Source: Beduini massiliensis (GTDB lineage Bacteria > Bacillota_I > Bacilli_A > Erysipelotrichales > Coprobacillaceae). Taken from it: a stretch of DNA of 64,000 nt. The DNA lies in NCBI RefSeq assembly GCF_000829905.1, contig NZ_CDPP01000004.1, forward strand, positions 24,001 to 88,000, given 5' to 3'. Every line of letters begins with the position of its first letter. Within the stretch, counting starts at the first letter, position 1. The notes under the pieces are model-generated. The model ran no database searches, was not told the origin of the DNA, and worked only from the letters and a program-made list of their open reading frames with translations. Below are positions 54,029 through 63,328 of this stretch, piece by piece. Made by a program: the position numbers and the translations under genes.

Positions 54029-55807
54029 TTAAAGATCTTTAATGATCCCTACCATCTCTAATAAATAGCGAGCATTGGTTGTATGGCAACGCCCTAGACG
54101 AATCCGATAGTCAAAGGTAATCTGCTTATCGGCATAATCTTCTCTAAAATGATAATTGCTGACAGGCAGGGTCTTTTCTAAGTCACATAATTCAAAATCA
54201 TGTGTAGATACAAAAACCAATACATTCTCTTTCATTAGCCGCTCAATAGCAGCTTTAGCACCAACAATACGATCTGCCGAATTTGTCCCTTTGAAGATTT
54301 CATCAATAAAACAGCAAATCGGAATATTTTTATCACTTTCATCAATCATCTGCTTTATTCGTTTTAACTCTGCATAGAAAGTCGAGGTTCCGCTGCTTAA
54401 TTCATCTTCAATTCGCATAGAAGTCAAGACATGCATATAAGATAAAGTTGCTTTTTCTGCGCATATTGCACCTCCCGCAAAAGCCAATACCATATTGATT
54501 CCTAATGTCCTTAGAAAAGTTGTTTTACCGGACATATTAGAGCCCGTGATAATATTCGCTTGATGAACTAAGTGGAATGGATTCGCTACAGCTTCATCTT
54601 GATCCATTAACGGATGATAGACATCATTGAAATCCATCATTAGAGGACTTTCTACTAAAGTCGGATACGTCGTGACCCTTCTCGTCTGAGGAATAATCGC
54701 TAAACTAAGCAAGGCCTCAAGTTCTCCGAATTGATCAAACCAAGTCATGACTTCCTCACCATAATTCTTTTTCCACTTAGCTAATTGGTCAATACACAGC
54801 AGATCATAAATCACCAATCCATTCAAAAAGAAATTTCCGATTACATTTTGACGCTGACTGATCATTTCGCTTACCTGATAAATATCATGAATGCCCTGTG
54901 CTGCTTTTCCATTTTGGATATCTTTCAATAAAGTTATTAAATATGGGGATTGATATTGATTCTTTTGGATCAATGTAAAAATATTCTGATAACGATTTAA
55001 TGATTTGGAAATCGAATGGACTAATTCAAAATGGCGATGATAGCTTAATCCACCAATATTTGCCACTAATAAATTGACTAAGATTCCTAAAAATATCACC
55101 GATCCGCTAGCATCACCGAATACTTGAAGCAGTCCCAAAATCATAAGAGTAAGGGTAATAAGCCGAACGACCCAAGCATATCGCTGAGGTTTGATCCCCA
55201 TTTGTATTTTCTTCAAAAATTCCTCTAAGGCCGCAACATCGTCTTTTTTATTTGTATCCACCAGTAATGTTTGAATCTCAATGGAGAGAACAACATTTTC
55301 AGCTAATTCCTTTACAGCTGTTTGACGCTGTTTTAATTCCTCTAAAGAATAACCAGGATGAACAAGGCTATCAACTAATTTTTGCTGACCTAATGATGTT
55401 TTCGCAACATTTAGATATTGAAATAGTGAATGTTTTCCTAATAAATCTAAATCTTTAGCAATGAAATAATCATTCTTTTTATAACGTTCACCGGTCTCTT
55501 TAAATTCAGACCAATCATAATTAAATCGATCTAAATACTGCTTTAATACGGTTACCTTATTTGTATGATAATTGAGTTGCTTCTTTATTTTCCCATGGAA
55601 ACAAACCGATCCTATAAAGGTAAGGATGGAGATGCCCAGCATTGAAAAATAAGGAATACTTAAATCCGTGATATTAATATAGACAAAAAGCAAAAAAACA
55701 ACCAAGACAATAGCTCTTAAAAAAGTGTAACGATTGGATGTCTCTTTCAGCTTCTGAAGAATACTTTGTTCATTTTGATAAAGTTCTTCATAATGTTTCT
55801 TATACAT
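54029..55807 (-). CDS. Membrane-anchored MutS-like ATPase
   Basis: A 592-residue protein with two TMs at about residues 30-70 and two more near 210-250, then a MutS-type ATPase at the C-terminus: NIITGSNMSGKTTFLRTLGIN (Walker A), EDELSSGTSTFYAELKRIKQ, CCFIDEIFKGTNSADR (Walker B) and VFVSTHDFEL. It lacks the mismatch-recognition domains of MutS and so is not a mismatch repair enzyme. Similar membrane MutS homologues are found in Bacillota but have no established function. Monocistronic. Confidence 0.88.
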   Translation of the reverse strand: MYKKHYEELYQNEQSILQKLKETSNRYTFLRAIVLVVFLLFVYINITDLSIPYFSMLGISILTFIGSVCFHGKIKKQLNYHTNKVTVLKQYLDRFNYDWSEFKETGERYKKNDYFIAKDLDLLGKHSLFQYLNVAKTSLGQQKLVDSLVHPGYSLEELKQRQTAVKELAENVVLSIEIQTLLVDTNKKDDVAALEEFLKKIQMGIKPQRYAWVVRLITLTLMILGLLQVFGDASGSVIFLGILVNLLVANIGGLSYHRHFELVHSISKSLNRYQNIFTLIQKNQYQSPYLITLLKDIQNGKAAQGIHDIYQVSEMISQRQNVIGNFFLNGLVIYDLLCIDQLAKWKKNYGEEVMTWFDQFGELEALLSLAIIPQTRRVTTYPTLVESPLMMDFNDVYHPLMDQDEAVANPFHLVHQANIITGSNMSGKTTFLRTLGINMVLAFAGGAICAEKATLSYMHVLTSMRIEDELSSGTSTFYAELKRIKQMIDESDKNIPICCFIDEIFKGTNSADRIVGAKAAIERLMKENVLVFVSTHDFELCDLEKTLPVSNYHFREDYADKQITFDYRIRLGRCHTTNARYLLEMVGIIKDL

Positions 55808-55887
55808 ATATTCACCTTCTCTTTACCGGTAAAAGTATACCATATATTTTACCTGTTGCGAAGATATATAAAACAACTGTTATAAAC

Positions 55888-55914
55888 AAAAAAACACAGA
55901 TTTTGTCATCTGTG
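55888..55914 (-). terminator. Terminator after the lipoprotein gene
   Basis: CACAGAT (55895-55901) pairs with ATCTGTG (55908-55914) with TTTTTTTGTTT on the minus strand. Confidence 0.9.
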
Positions 55915-55915
55915 C

Positions 55916-56401
55916 TTATTGTTTAACGTATCCTTGACTTACCAATTCTTCAGCAGTTTTATCAAATGAAAAATATTCATTTTTTTTATAAGGCTGATCA
56001 TAAGTTACAGCATCTTTATTTTTTCTAGCTGTTTTATAATCAATCGTTTCTTTGCTTTTATAAGATTTATTTTCTTCGATTGAATAATCGTAAGTAACAT
56101 ATTTACTGCAATCCGTTCCATTGTTTCCACCCGGACATGCACGGTAGGCTTCAGATTCTGTTTCTAAATCTCCGATAAATTCCTGATAAGTTGCATCATC
56201 TGTAAAAGTAACTGTCAATTCACTTGAAGTTTCGTCTAACCAATCTGTTTTCCCTTTCAGAGTCCCTTTTAAAGTGACGACTTCTTCATAAACAAGTCCC
56301 TCATCCTCAAACGAATACACATACTTTTCTTCTAATGGTTTTGATGAACTGCATCCTGCTAGCAACATAAGGGCTAAACAGCCAACTAATAATTTTTTCA
56401 T
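55916..56401 (-). CDS. YehR-like (DUF1307) lipoprotein
   Basis: A 161-residue lipoprotein. Signal peptide MKKLLVGCLALMLLAGCSSS has a perfect lipobox (LAGC, lipidated C17). The mature part is acidic with repeated beta-type strands and contains a Cys pair (ACPGGNNGTDCSKY). Length and layout fit the YehR/DUF1307 family of unknown function. Alone in its unit. Confidence 0.75.
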   Translation of the reverse strand: MKKLLVGCLALMLLAGCSSSKPLEEKYVYSFEDEGLVYEEVVTLKGTLKGKTDWLDETSSELTVTFTDDATYQEFIGDLETESEAYRACPGGNNGTDCSKYVTYDYSIEENKSYKSKETIDYKTARKNKDAVTYDQPYKKNEYFSFDKTAEELVSQGYVKQ

Positions 56402-56467
56402 AATATTTCTCCTTTTATTCCCTACCTATAGAATATCATAAAAAGAAATAGATTTCATCACAAAATG

Positions 56468-57343
56468 TCACAAAATGTTTAAAAATTGTATTTTTTCTTC
56501 AACAATTTGATCATCCTCTAACATTTTCAGCAGTTCACTTAGTCTTCCTTCTGTGTTTTGACTAATAAATAACTGATTAAAATCCGCCCGATTGATTTTC
56601 ATATTTTGATCTGAGAAATAAAATTGAATGGCATTCATATTATCAATATAACTAAAGGTGGCTAAAGCATTATACAATATTGATTTATAGACATACTGTT
56701 CATCCCCATTTAGAGTATCAATATTCCAACTCACATCATGATAATAGACATTCAACTGATAATCTTCACTTAAAATTTCTATTGAATAACCATATTGATT
56801 TAATGGTAAGGCGTTAATCAAATTCCCAACTTTTGAATTATCGCCAATATAAGCCGTGTGGAAACGTTCTAAAGAGTGAAAATATTGACTGCTGAATAGA
56901 TTTGTTGTGTCTTTTGAATCAATATTAAGAGGTGTGTAAATAGGTTGTGTCATTTCTGGAAAGTGAAAGATCGTTTGATTAAGAAATGGCAGCAAAAAGA
57001 ATCCTACGCAAAATAAGATGACCAATCCCAATATGACCATACGCGTATTTAGGTGCTGGGAATTCTCTTTGACGATCTTATCGGAATAATCAATTGAAGT
57101 TTTTAATATTTCTTGTTGGGGCAGTGGCCTTTCCAAATGCTTCCCGTTTAATAATTCAATAACGGATACCCCTAGCACTTCACTTAACTTTTCAAATAAC
57201 GAAATATCCGGACAACCACGACCACATTCCCATTTAGAGATGGCTTTATTCGTCACATTTAACTGATCCGCTAACTCTTGTTGAGTAAATCCTTTTTCTA
57301 TTCTTAATTGGTGGATAAAGTGTCCAATTGTTTTATTATCCAT
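56468..57343 (-). CDS. XRE-family regulator with C-terminal membrane anchor
   Basis: A 291-residue protein. Residues 4-65 are a Cro/C1-type helix-turn-helix (IGHFIHQLRIEKGFTQQELA then VTNKAISKWECGRGCPDISL). After a linker, one TM lies near residues 103-125 (RMVILGLVILFCVGFFLLPF), and the remaining 165 residues form an extracytoplasmic domain. A membrane-tethered one-component sensor is the likely design. Start at 57343 is six bases after AGAGGTG. It lies next to the ABC operon at 57822, co-oriented but downstream of that operon's terminator, so control of those exporters is possible but unproven. Confidence 0.85.
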   Translation of the reverse strand: MDNKTIGHFIHQLRIEKGFTQQELADQLNVTNKAISKWECGRGCPDISLFEKLSEVLGVSVIELLNGKHLERPLPQQEILKTSIDYSDKIVKENSQHLNTRMVILGLVILFCVGFFLLPFLNQTIFHFPEMTQPIYTPLNIDSKDTTNLFSSQYFHSLERFHTAYIGDNSKVGNLINALPLNQYGYSIEILSEDYQLNVYYHDVSWNIDTLNGDEQYVYKSILYNALATFSYIDNMNAIQFYFSDQNMKINRADFNQLFISQNTEGRLSELLKMLEDDQIVEEKIQFLNIL

Positions 57344-57431
57344 ATGTCTCACCTCTCTTGTATCCTACCATAATCCTTTGATTTTTCCTATCTACCCACC
57401 GTAGAAATACATAATCAACTGATATATTCAA

Positions 57432-57656
57432 TTAAATTTTATAATAGTCAGACATATTTTTTCTTACACATCCAAATTGGTAAGCATAGAATAAGTCAGC
57501 AATTCTTATTTCACAATAGAATACATCATTCATATTATCTATAAAGTTTACCTTTTTACAACATAACGCTGTTTCACAAGTAAAAATCGTATCTTCATAT
57601 AAACACTCTTCTTGAAAGCGTATATTATTGTCTATAAAAAAGTTTTCTAAAATAAC
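57432..57656 (-). pseudogene. Remnant of a GT2-type glycosyltransferase
   Basis: An open stretch of 74 codons without a usable start codon, bounded upstream by an in-frame TAA. Its translation includes NNIRFQEECLYEDTIFT, then KKVNFIDN and a YxxxIR-like end, the pattern found near the C-terminus of family 2 glycosyltransferases (N-x-I-x-F-x-E-x-x-x-Y-E-D). The N-terminal catalytic half is missing. It looks like a decayed fragment of a polysaccharide gene. Similarity is judged by eye. Confidence 0.5.
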
Positions 57657-57751
57657 TTATTCGCCATAATATGAAAAAAATCCTCTTATTGGATTTATCA
57701 ATTTATTTTTGAATTACATTAACGTATATAAGTTTCTTCTATATTAATCAT
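57657..57751. other. AT-rich gap between gene remnant and ABC operon
   Basis: Part of a 478-base stretch (57344-57821) without an intact gene. Apart from the glycosyltransferase remnant and the ABC operon terminator nothing recognisable is present. Confidence 0.5.
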
Positions 57752-57777
57752 AGAAAAATGGGACAAAATTGTCCCAT
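57752..57777 (-). terminator. Terminator of the fused-ABC operon
   Basis: ATGGGACAA (57758-57766) pairs with TTGTCCCAT (57769-57777), nearly loopless, followed by TTTTTCTATG on the minus strand. Confidence 0.88.
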
Positions 57778-57821
57778 CAATATTTAATACTAGCTCCAAT
57801 TTTCAACAGATGAAAGACCAT

Positions 57822-59588
57822 TTATCTACGCAGTAATTCGCTTGATTCATTTTTATTTAGACGATATAAATTTATCCCACTAATCATTAATACACTACCA
57901 CTACTAAGCAGAAAGCACTTTAAACTATTGACTAAAATATCGGGTTGCATATTCATATGATAATATTGATAAAATACAATACTGCAAATAAAGTAACTGA
58001 TTAAACTAAATATCGTCATAAATGTTAGATGAAAAATAATTTCAGTATTAAATACAAATCGTATATTCTTCTTAGTTAATCCATTTGCCTTGAGTAGCAA
58101 TATTTCCAATTTGCGATTTGAAATGATGCGATTATATATTGCATAAAGCATTAATACAATAACGACAAGAATAATCCCTGTGTAAACAACTCCGATACGG
58201 CTTATACTGTGAACTGTTTCTTGTATCAACTCAATAGAGCTGCTCTGATTTTGCAGTTGAGCATTAGGATTCAAATTCCTGATATATTTCATCACGGCAT
58301 CCACATTTTTCAAGTCATTAACATAAATAAGATAATCATTTAACACCCTATCACTCTCATTAAAGGGAATTAGTATAACATTTTTATTTGATTGATACAA
58401 GGAAGCATAGTCTTTTGGAATCTCACCAGATATCATCCATTCATAATCTATTCCATTCATTTGGATATTTAACTTACTATTAGAGTTAGTTAAATGTTGA
58501 ATTGATTTACTAATATAAATACCATTCCCTGTAAGCATTTGCTCATTATAGAATTCGACAACCATCTCTTTTTCGATAAGTTCATTATCAATTTGGATTG
58601 AATGAACTATATATTGCTCATAAGGATATATTTTTGTCACACGACTATCATTTTCAATCTGATGATAAGTCTCTTTGGACCAATTTACATTCGCAGCCCG
58701 AATTTCGGTTAACCTCGAATCACCAAATGTCTTATCAATCATTATCTGATAGTCCTTGTTGAACCCTTGAAAAAAGACACAACTACCTAAAACCATTCCA
58801 CTAAAGAAAAATCCGATCAAATAGAACTTGATATTCCGTTTTAATTGAGTAAGTGCATAAGTTAATAAGGGTTTATTGAGTTTCTGCTTTTTTTCAATTT
58901 TAATTTTATTGTTGTTATTATTTTGTATTTTTCCTGATACCAGTTTTATTTTCTTATCGTTTATTTCATAAACACAATCACTTTCATTCTTTAATTGTTC
59001 ATCATGACTAACTGCCAATATCGTCATTTTTCCATAATTTAATATATCTTTTAATATATATATTAATTGTTGTCTATTTTCTTTGTCCAACGCACTTGTA
59101 GGTTCATCCAGTAGTAACAAATCTGGTTTTTTTGATAAAGCTAAAGCAATATTTAAACGCTGTCGTTCACCACCACTTATATTTTTAGGATATTTTTTTA
59201 TGCTTAAATTTGATAGTCTTACTAACCTCAGATATGTGTGCATAGCCGTATCATCGATCGATTTACCGCTTAATTGAGCAAGCCATCGAAAGTTTTCTTC
59301 AATGGTCATATATTCTAAAATATTATTCTCTTGGAAAACATATCCAATATGTTGCCTTCTAAATAAAGATTTTTCTTCGTCATCTCTTAAATTAATTGGA
59401 TATCCATTAAAATTATATTCTGTTTTATAATTTATTTTACTGATTAATCCCAAAACATACAATAAGCTGCTTTTACCAATGCCACTTTTACCGATTAAGC
59501 ATGTCATTTTCCCTTGAGGTAAAGAAATTTTTGCGTCCTCCAATAAGGTTCTATTATAACAAATCGTGATATGATTGACTTCAATCAT
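57822..59588 (-). CDS. Fused ABC transporter ATPase-permease protein
   Basis: A 588-residue protein: ATPase at residues 1-215 (Walker A GKSGIGKSS, signature ISGGERQRLNIALAL, Walker B DLLLLDEPTSALD), a TM near 250, an extracytoplasmic domain of about 190 residues and three C-terminal TMs with the FtsX-like segment LEILLLKANGLTKKNIRF. Last gene of an operon of similar proteins; overlaps its upstream neighbour by 8 bases. Substrate unknown; peptide or lipid-like molecules are usual for this class. Confidence 0.85.
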   Translation of the reverse strand: MIEVNHITICYNRTLLEDAKISLPQGKMTCLIGKSGIGKSSLLYVLGLISKINYKTEYNFNGYPINLRDDEEKSLFRRQHIGYVFQENNILEYMTIEENFRWLAQLSGKSIDDTAMHTYLRLVRLSNLSIKKYPKNISGGERQRLNIALALSKKPDLLLLDEPTSALDKENRQQLIYILKDILNYGKMTILAVSHDEQLKNESDCVYEINDKKIKLVSGKIQNNNNNKIKIEKKQKLNKPLLTYALTQLKRNIKFYLIGFFFSGMVLGSCVFFQGFNKDYQIMIDKTFGDSRLTEIRAANVNWSKETYHQIENDSRVTKIYPYEQYIVHSIQIDNELIEKEMVVEFYNEQMLTGNGIYISKSIQHLTNSNSKLNIQMNGIDYEWMISGEIPKDYASLYQSNKNVILIPFNESDRVLNDYLIYVNDLKNVDAVMKYIRNLNPNAQLQNQSSSIELIQETVHSISRIGVVYTGIILVVIVLMLYAIYNRIISNRKLEILLLKANGLTKKNIRFVFNTEIIFHLTFMTIFSLISYFICSIVFYQYYHMNMQPDILVNSLKCFLLSSGSVLMISGINLYRLNKNESSELLRR

Positions 59589-61599
59589 AATGGTCTTCTT
59601 TCTTTATTAAAGTTGGTAGATAACTCACCCATGGTAAAAGGATAGATAACCCCAATATAATAACTAACATGCCAAAATATAAATATTGATAATTATAAAA
59701 ACGGTAAATGACATGAGCCGTAGTTAGCGCAAAATAAATAATATTACCAATCAAAAATGCTCCAATTGCGATGATTCCGATAAGTCCCACGACCGTTGCT
59801 TGATGATATTTCTTTCTAAGTTTATGGTTATATCCATATCCCGCTAATACTTCGTCTAATTGCTTATTCGCTTTGCGTAAATATAAACCATAAACAAAGG
59901 ATAAGAGGATAGCGGTTATAATCAATATAACATCAGCTGTTATCATCATTTTTTCAGTATTCAAAATAGAATAGTCAATTTCAGTAAAATGACTTCTTAA
60001 ATTAAAAACATCTAAATGCGAATTATATTGACTCATAAATTCTGTAAATTCCTCACTATCAAAGTTATCATCCACATAAGCAACATACGTATTAAATTTA
60101 TATTCGGGACTTTCACTTTCAAAGATGGTATTTAAATAGTCAAAAGGAACATAAATATTATTCGATCCACCATAACTTACATGGGCCATATCCAATATCC
60201 CGGAAATTGGAAGTGTAATCGTACATTCTTGATAAAAATCTTTTTTTAACCCATTATCAGCATTTACTATCCCCGCTTCATCAGCAAAAGATATAGAATT
60301 ATTATCTTTATAACCTACAGGGATCAAGACAGTATATTCAATCGTAGTCGGTTCATCAAGAGAACTAATTCCTAAACTTCTAGCAGCATCATAAGTAAGA
60401 TAAACTCCATTGCTATTGTACGTTTGTCCTTGACATTTTTCGTCCATGTAGTCTTCTTGATAATACGGAAAAGTATTAAACTGTGGTGAATTTTTATCAT
60501 ATTTTTTTTCTATATTATTTATTTTAACTATATAGTTATCAGATAAATGATCCACAAATTCAGCATCACTATTAAGATATCGAATATTCATAGGTAATTG
60601 ATAATATGGGTATAAAGCATTAATTGTTTTTACTTTATTTAATTGCTCAATAAATTCATCATTAAAAGGTGGATTATACTCTGAATAAGTGCTCTTTTGT
60701 TCAGGAACATACTTATTCGTAAGATAGTACTGATCATTCCCCAACAATGCATAAATGTGTTGGTTGTTTATAGTTTCCTGAGAACCGAATATAATACCTA
60801 ATCCACATGCAATGACGATTACCATTGTAAACAGACAGTATAGATGAAGATTCCCTAATTTATGTTTCATACCTAATAATTGACATTTCATCATATGAAG
60901 AAATGTAATTTTCTTTCTTGATGGCATTATCTCCTGACCGCTATCTTCCCCCGCTTTTGTCACCTCCTCGACATGGCAATCTTTAATTTCATAAATACCA
61001 TCGCAACGATCGACAACTTCTTGATCATGCGTAGCAAATAATATTGTCTTATTCTTATTTTTAGCTAAATATTCTAAAAGATTTAATACCTTATCTTTAT
61101 TCAATCGATCTAAAGACGCTGTTAATTCATCACAAAGGATAATATCTGCACCACTCGCTATAGCTAACGCTAAATAAAAGCGCTGTTTTTGACCTGTAGA
61201 TAAGTTGTCAGGATAAATACTTTCATCAATTTCTAAAGAAACCATCGATAAAACTTCTAATATATCCTTTCTCTGATAATTTGGGTGCATTAGCAACAAA
61301 TGGTTATAGCAAGTCAATGAATCAATAAAAGCATAATCCTGCTTTATATAGAAAATATGCTGATATTTAAACATATCGATATATTGAGAATTCCGTTTTG
61401 TTAAATTCTCACCCCTGTAGATAAAACTTCCGATATTTTTCTTATTGACAGAGGCAATGGATTCCAAAATACTAGTTTTACCACATCCACTTGGGCCAAC
61501 CAAAGAAATTAATTTCCCAGCATTTAAAACAAGACTACTTTTTTCTATTAACGGATATTCATACTCTATTGATAAGTCATGTATTTCAAGCATATTCAT
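59581..61599 (-). CDS. Fused ABC transporter ATPase-permease protein
   Basis: A 672-residue member of the set. ATPase: Walker A GPSGCGKTS, signature LSTGQKQRFYLALAI and Walker B DIILCDELT, where DEPT is changed to DELT. A TM near residue 255 precedes a roughly 280-residue extracytoplasmic domain and three TMs. The altered Walker B suggests a weaker ATP site, as expected for one member of an asymmetric pair. Overlaps the 57822 gene by 8 bases and follows the 61607 gene by 7 bases. Confidence 0.85.
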   Translation of the reverse strand: MNMLEIHDLSIEYEYPLIEKSSLVLNAGKLISLVGPSGCGKTSILESIASVNKKNIGSFIYRGENLTKRNSQYIDMFKYQHIFYIKQDYAFIDSLTCYNHLLLMHPNYQRKDILEVLSMVSLEIDESIYPDNLSTGQKQRFYLALAIASGADIILCDELTASLDRLNKDKVLNLLEYLAKNKNKTILFATHDQEVVDRCDGIYEIKDCHVEEVTKAGEDSGQEIMPSRKKITFLHMMKCQLLGMKHKLGNLHLYCLFTMVIVIACGLGIIFGSQETINNQHIYALLGNDQYYLTNKYVPEQKSTYSEYNPPFNDEFIEQLNKVKTINALYPYYQLPMNIRYLNSDAEFVDHLSDNYIVKINNIEKKYDKNSPQFNTFPYYQEDYMDEKCQGQTYNSNGVYLTYDAARSLGISSLDEPTTIEYTVLIPVGYKDNNSISFADEAGIVNADNGLKKDFYQECTITLPISGILDMAHVSYGGSNNIYVPFDYLNTIFESESPEYKFNTYVAYVDDNFDSEEFTEFMSQYNSHLDVFNLRSHFTEIDYSILNTEKMMITADVILIITAILLSFVYGLYLRKANKQLDEVLAGYGYNHKLRKKYHQATVVGLIGIIAIGAFLIGNIIYFALTTAHVIYRFYNYQYLYFGMLVIILGLSILLPWVSYLPTLIKKEDHYD

Positions 61600-61606
61600 C
61601 TCTCCC

Positions 61607-63328
61607 TTAACTTCTTAATACATCCGCTATTTCTTTTTTCAAGCATTTTTGTACTGTATATATAGAAACAAAAATCATTAAAACAGATATATATAACATT
61701 CCCATTAATAATCCATATCCCGATAATATATTAGGTAAAAGCATTTCAACTCCTACAAAGACGATCCAACAACAACTTAAAAATGTACTTAACTCTAATA
61801 AAATCATTTTCATAATATCACCATTGGATAGTCCCATTGATTTTAAAATTTGAAACTCTTTATTTCTGTTTGAAAAAGATTTCGTATAAATTCCAACAAT
61901 GACAAGTGAGGAAATACCAATAATAACAAAACTAAAAATACTGCTTAGTTTTGTCAATATATCCAAGTTGTCTTTGATTAAATTCAATTCTTGTGCCATC
62001 GGATAGACAAATATTCCATTCCCTAACTGAAGTAATTGTTTTTGAACCATAAATGTATTTTCAATACTATCAATGAATACAACCACTATATTTTGTGGAT
62101 CTATAAAATTCTTTACTTTATCATAAGACACTACGATTGTACTTTTTTGATTTGAAACAGGATCTTGATAATCATTTGGAATATGACCAACAACAGGTAG
62201 CTCTATCTTTATTGTATCTTCTAACAAATAATAGTGTTGACTTGTGTTTGCTTCATCCTCTTTGACATAAACTCCGGAATCAGAGAATTGTCGTTGCTCT
62301 GGATATACGATTCTAGCAGTAATGACATCTTCTTTTCCATCTTCTACACGTATAACCTCAATGCCCTTATTGTAATAGCCACTTTCTATGTGATCAATCT
62401 CCAATATTTGGTCAAGCATAGAATAATCGATTGTATTTTCGCTATAAAGTACAATCCCATTATCTAACTGCTCATTCAAATTATTTATTTGACGGGTTAT
62501 ATAAAATTGAGAAAAATTCTTATTAAATAATACTGCACTGCAGACCAATAGGATTAAGCAAAATAATTTAACATATTCTTTAGTATGATGAAACAGATAG
62601 ATGCGAATATATTCATAGATAAAGGATAATGGTGTTCGCTCTTTTTTTATTACTTCCGATGTATTTTCTACAATGACCTCATTGTTTGGTAAAATCTGAC
62701 AATTCTTTATTTCATATAAATGGTCAGCGGCATTCCTTACCTCTTGAGAATGAGATGCCACAAGTACTGCAATTCCTCTTTTTACAGAAATCTCTTTTAC
62801 TATTTTTATGATTGCGGCTTCATTTTCCCTGTCTAGGAAACTGGTAGGTTCATCTAGGATTAGAAGATTTGGTTCTTTAATAAGTGCAATGGCGATACAT
62901 AATCGTTGTCTTTGTCCCCTGCTTAATTCACTTATTTTTTGCTTCAATGGAATATTTAAGCGAACATCTTGAAGCATATGCATAAATAATTCATCTGAAT
63001 ATGTTTTATGATGCAGGATAAAAGCTAACTTAAGATTATCATAAACAGTTGCATATTCTATTAAAGTATTCTCTTGAAATACAAAACTTATATTTTTTTT
63101 AATAAAAGTAGCCCGTTGTTCATGGGATAAGTCATTCAATTGAATTCCATCAAATGAATAATCGAACTCATCTTTCGTTTGTAATAAGCCAGCAATATAT
63201 AACAATAGCGTTTTACCGCTTCCACTAGCTCCGTAAACAACATTCATGGCATGGTCATAGATTACAATGGAAGCATCATCTAAAATCGTTCTTTTCTTTT
63301 TAATGTGTATGTGATCAATCTTTATCAT
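61607..63328 (-). CDS. Fused ABC transporter ATPase-permease protein
   Basis: A 573-residue protein with ATPase motifs GASGSGKTL (Walker A), LSRGQRQRLCIAIAL (signature) and NLLILDEPTSFLD (Walker B), a TM near residue 250, a short extracytoplasmic domain and three TMs with FQILKSMGLSNGDIMKMILLEL, a MacB/FtsX permease feature. Start overlaps the 63315 gene by 14 bases. Confidence 0.85.
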   Translation of the reverse strand: MIKIDHIHIKKKRTILDDASIVIYDHAMNVVYGASGSGKTLLLYIAGLLQTKDEFDYSFDGIQLNDLSHEQRATFIKKNISFVFQENTLIEYATVYDNLKLAFILHHKTYSDELFMHMLQDVRLNIPLKQKISELSRGQRQRLCIAIALIKEPNLLILDEPTSFLDRENEAAIIKIVKEISVKRGIAVLVASHSQEVRNAADHLYEIKNCQILPNNEVIVENTSEVIKKERTPLSFIYEYIRIYLFHHTKEYVKLFCLILLVCSAVLFNKNFSQFYITRQINNLNEQLDNGIVLYSENTIDYSMLDQILEIDHIESGYYNKGIEVIRVEDGKEDVITARIVYPEQRQFSDSGVYVKEDEANTSQHYYLLEDTIKIELPVVGHIPNDYQDPVSNQKSTIVVSYDKVKNFIDPQNIVVVFIDSIENTFMVQKQLLQLGNGIFVYPMAQELNLIKDNLDILTKLSSIFSFVIIGISSLVIVGIYTKSFSNRNKEFQILKSMGLSNGDIMKMILLELSTFLSCCWIVFVGVEMLLPNILSGYGLLMGMLYISVLMIFVSIYTVQKCLKKEIADVLRS

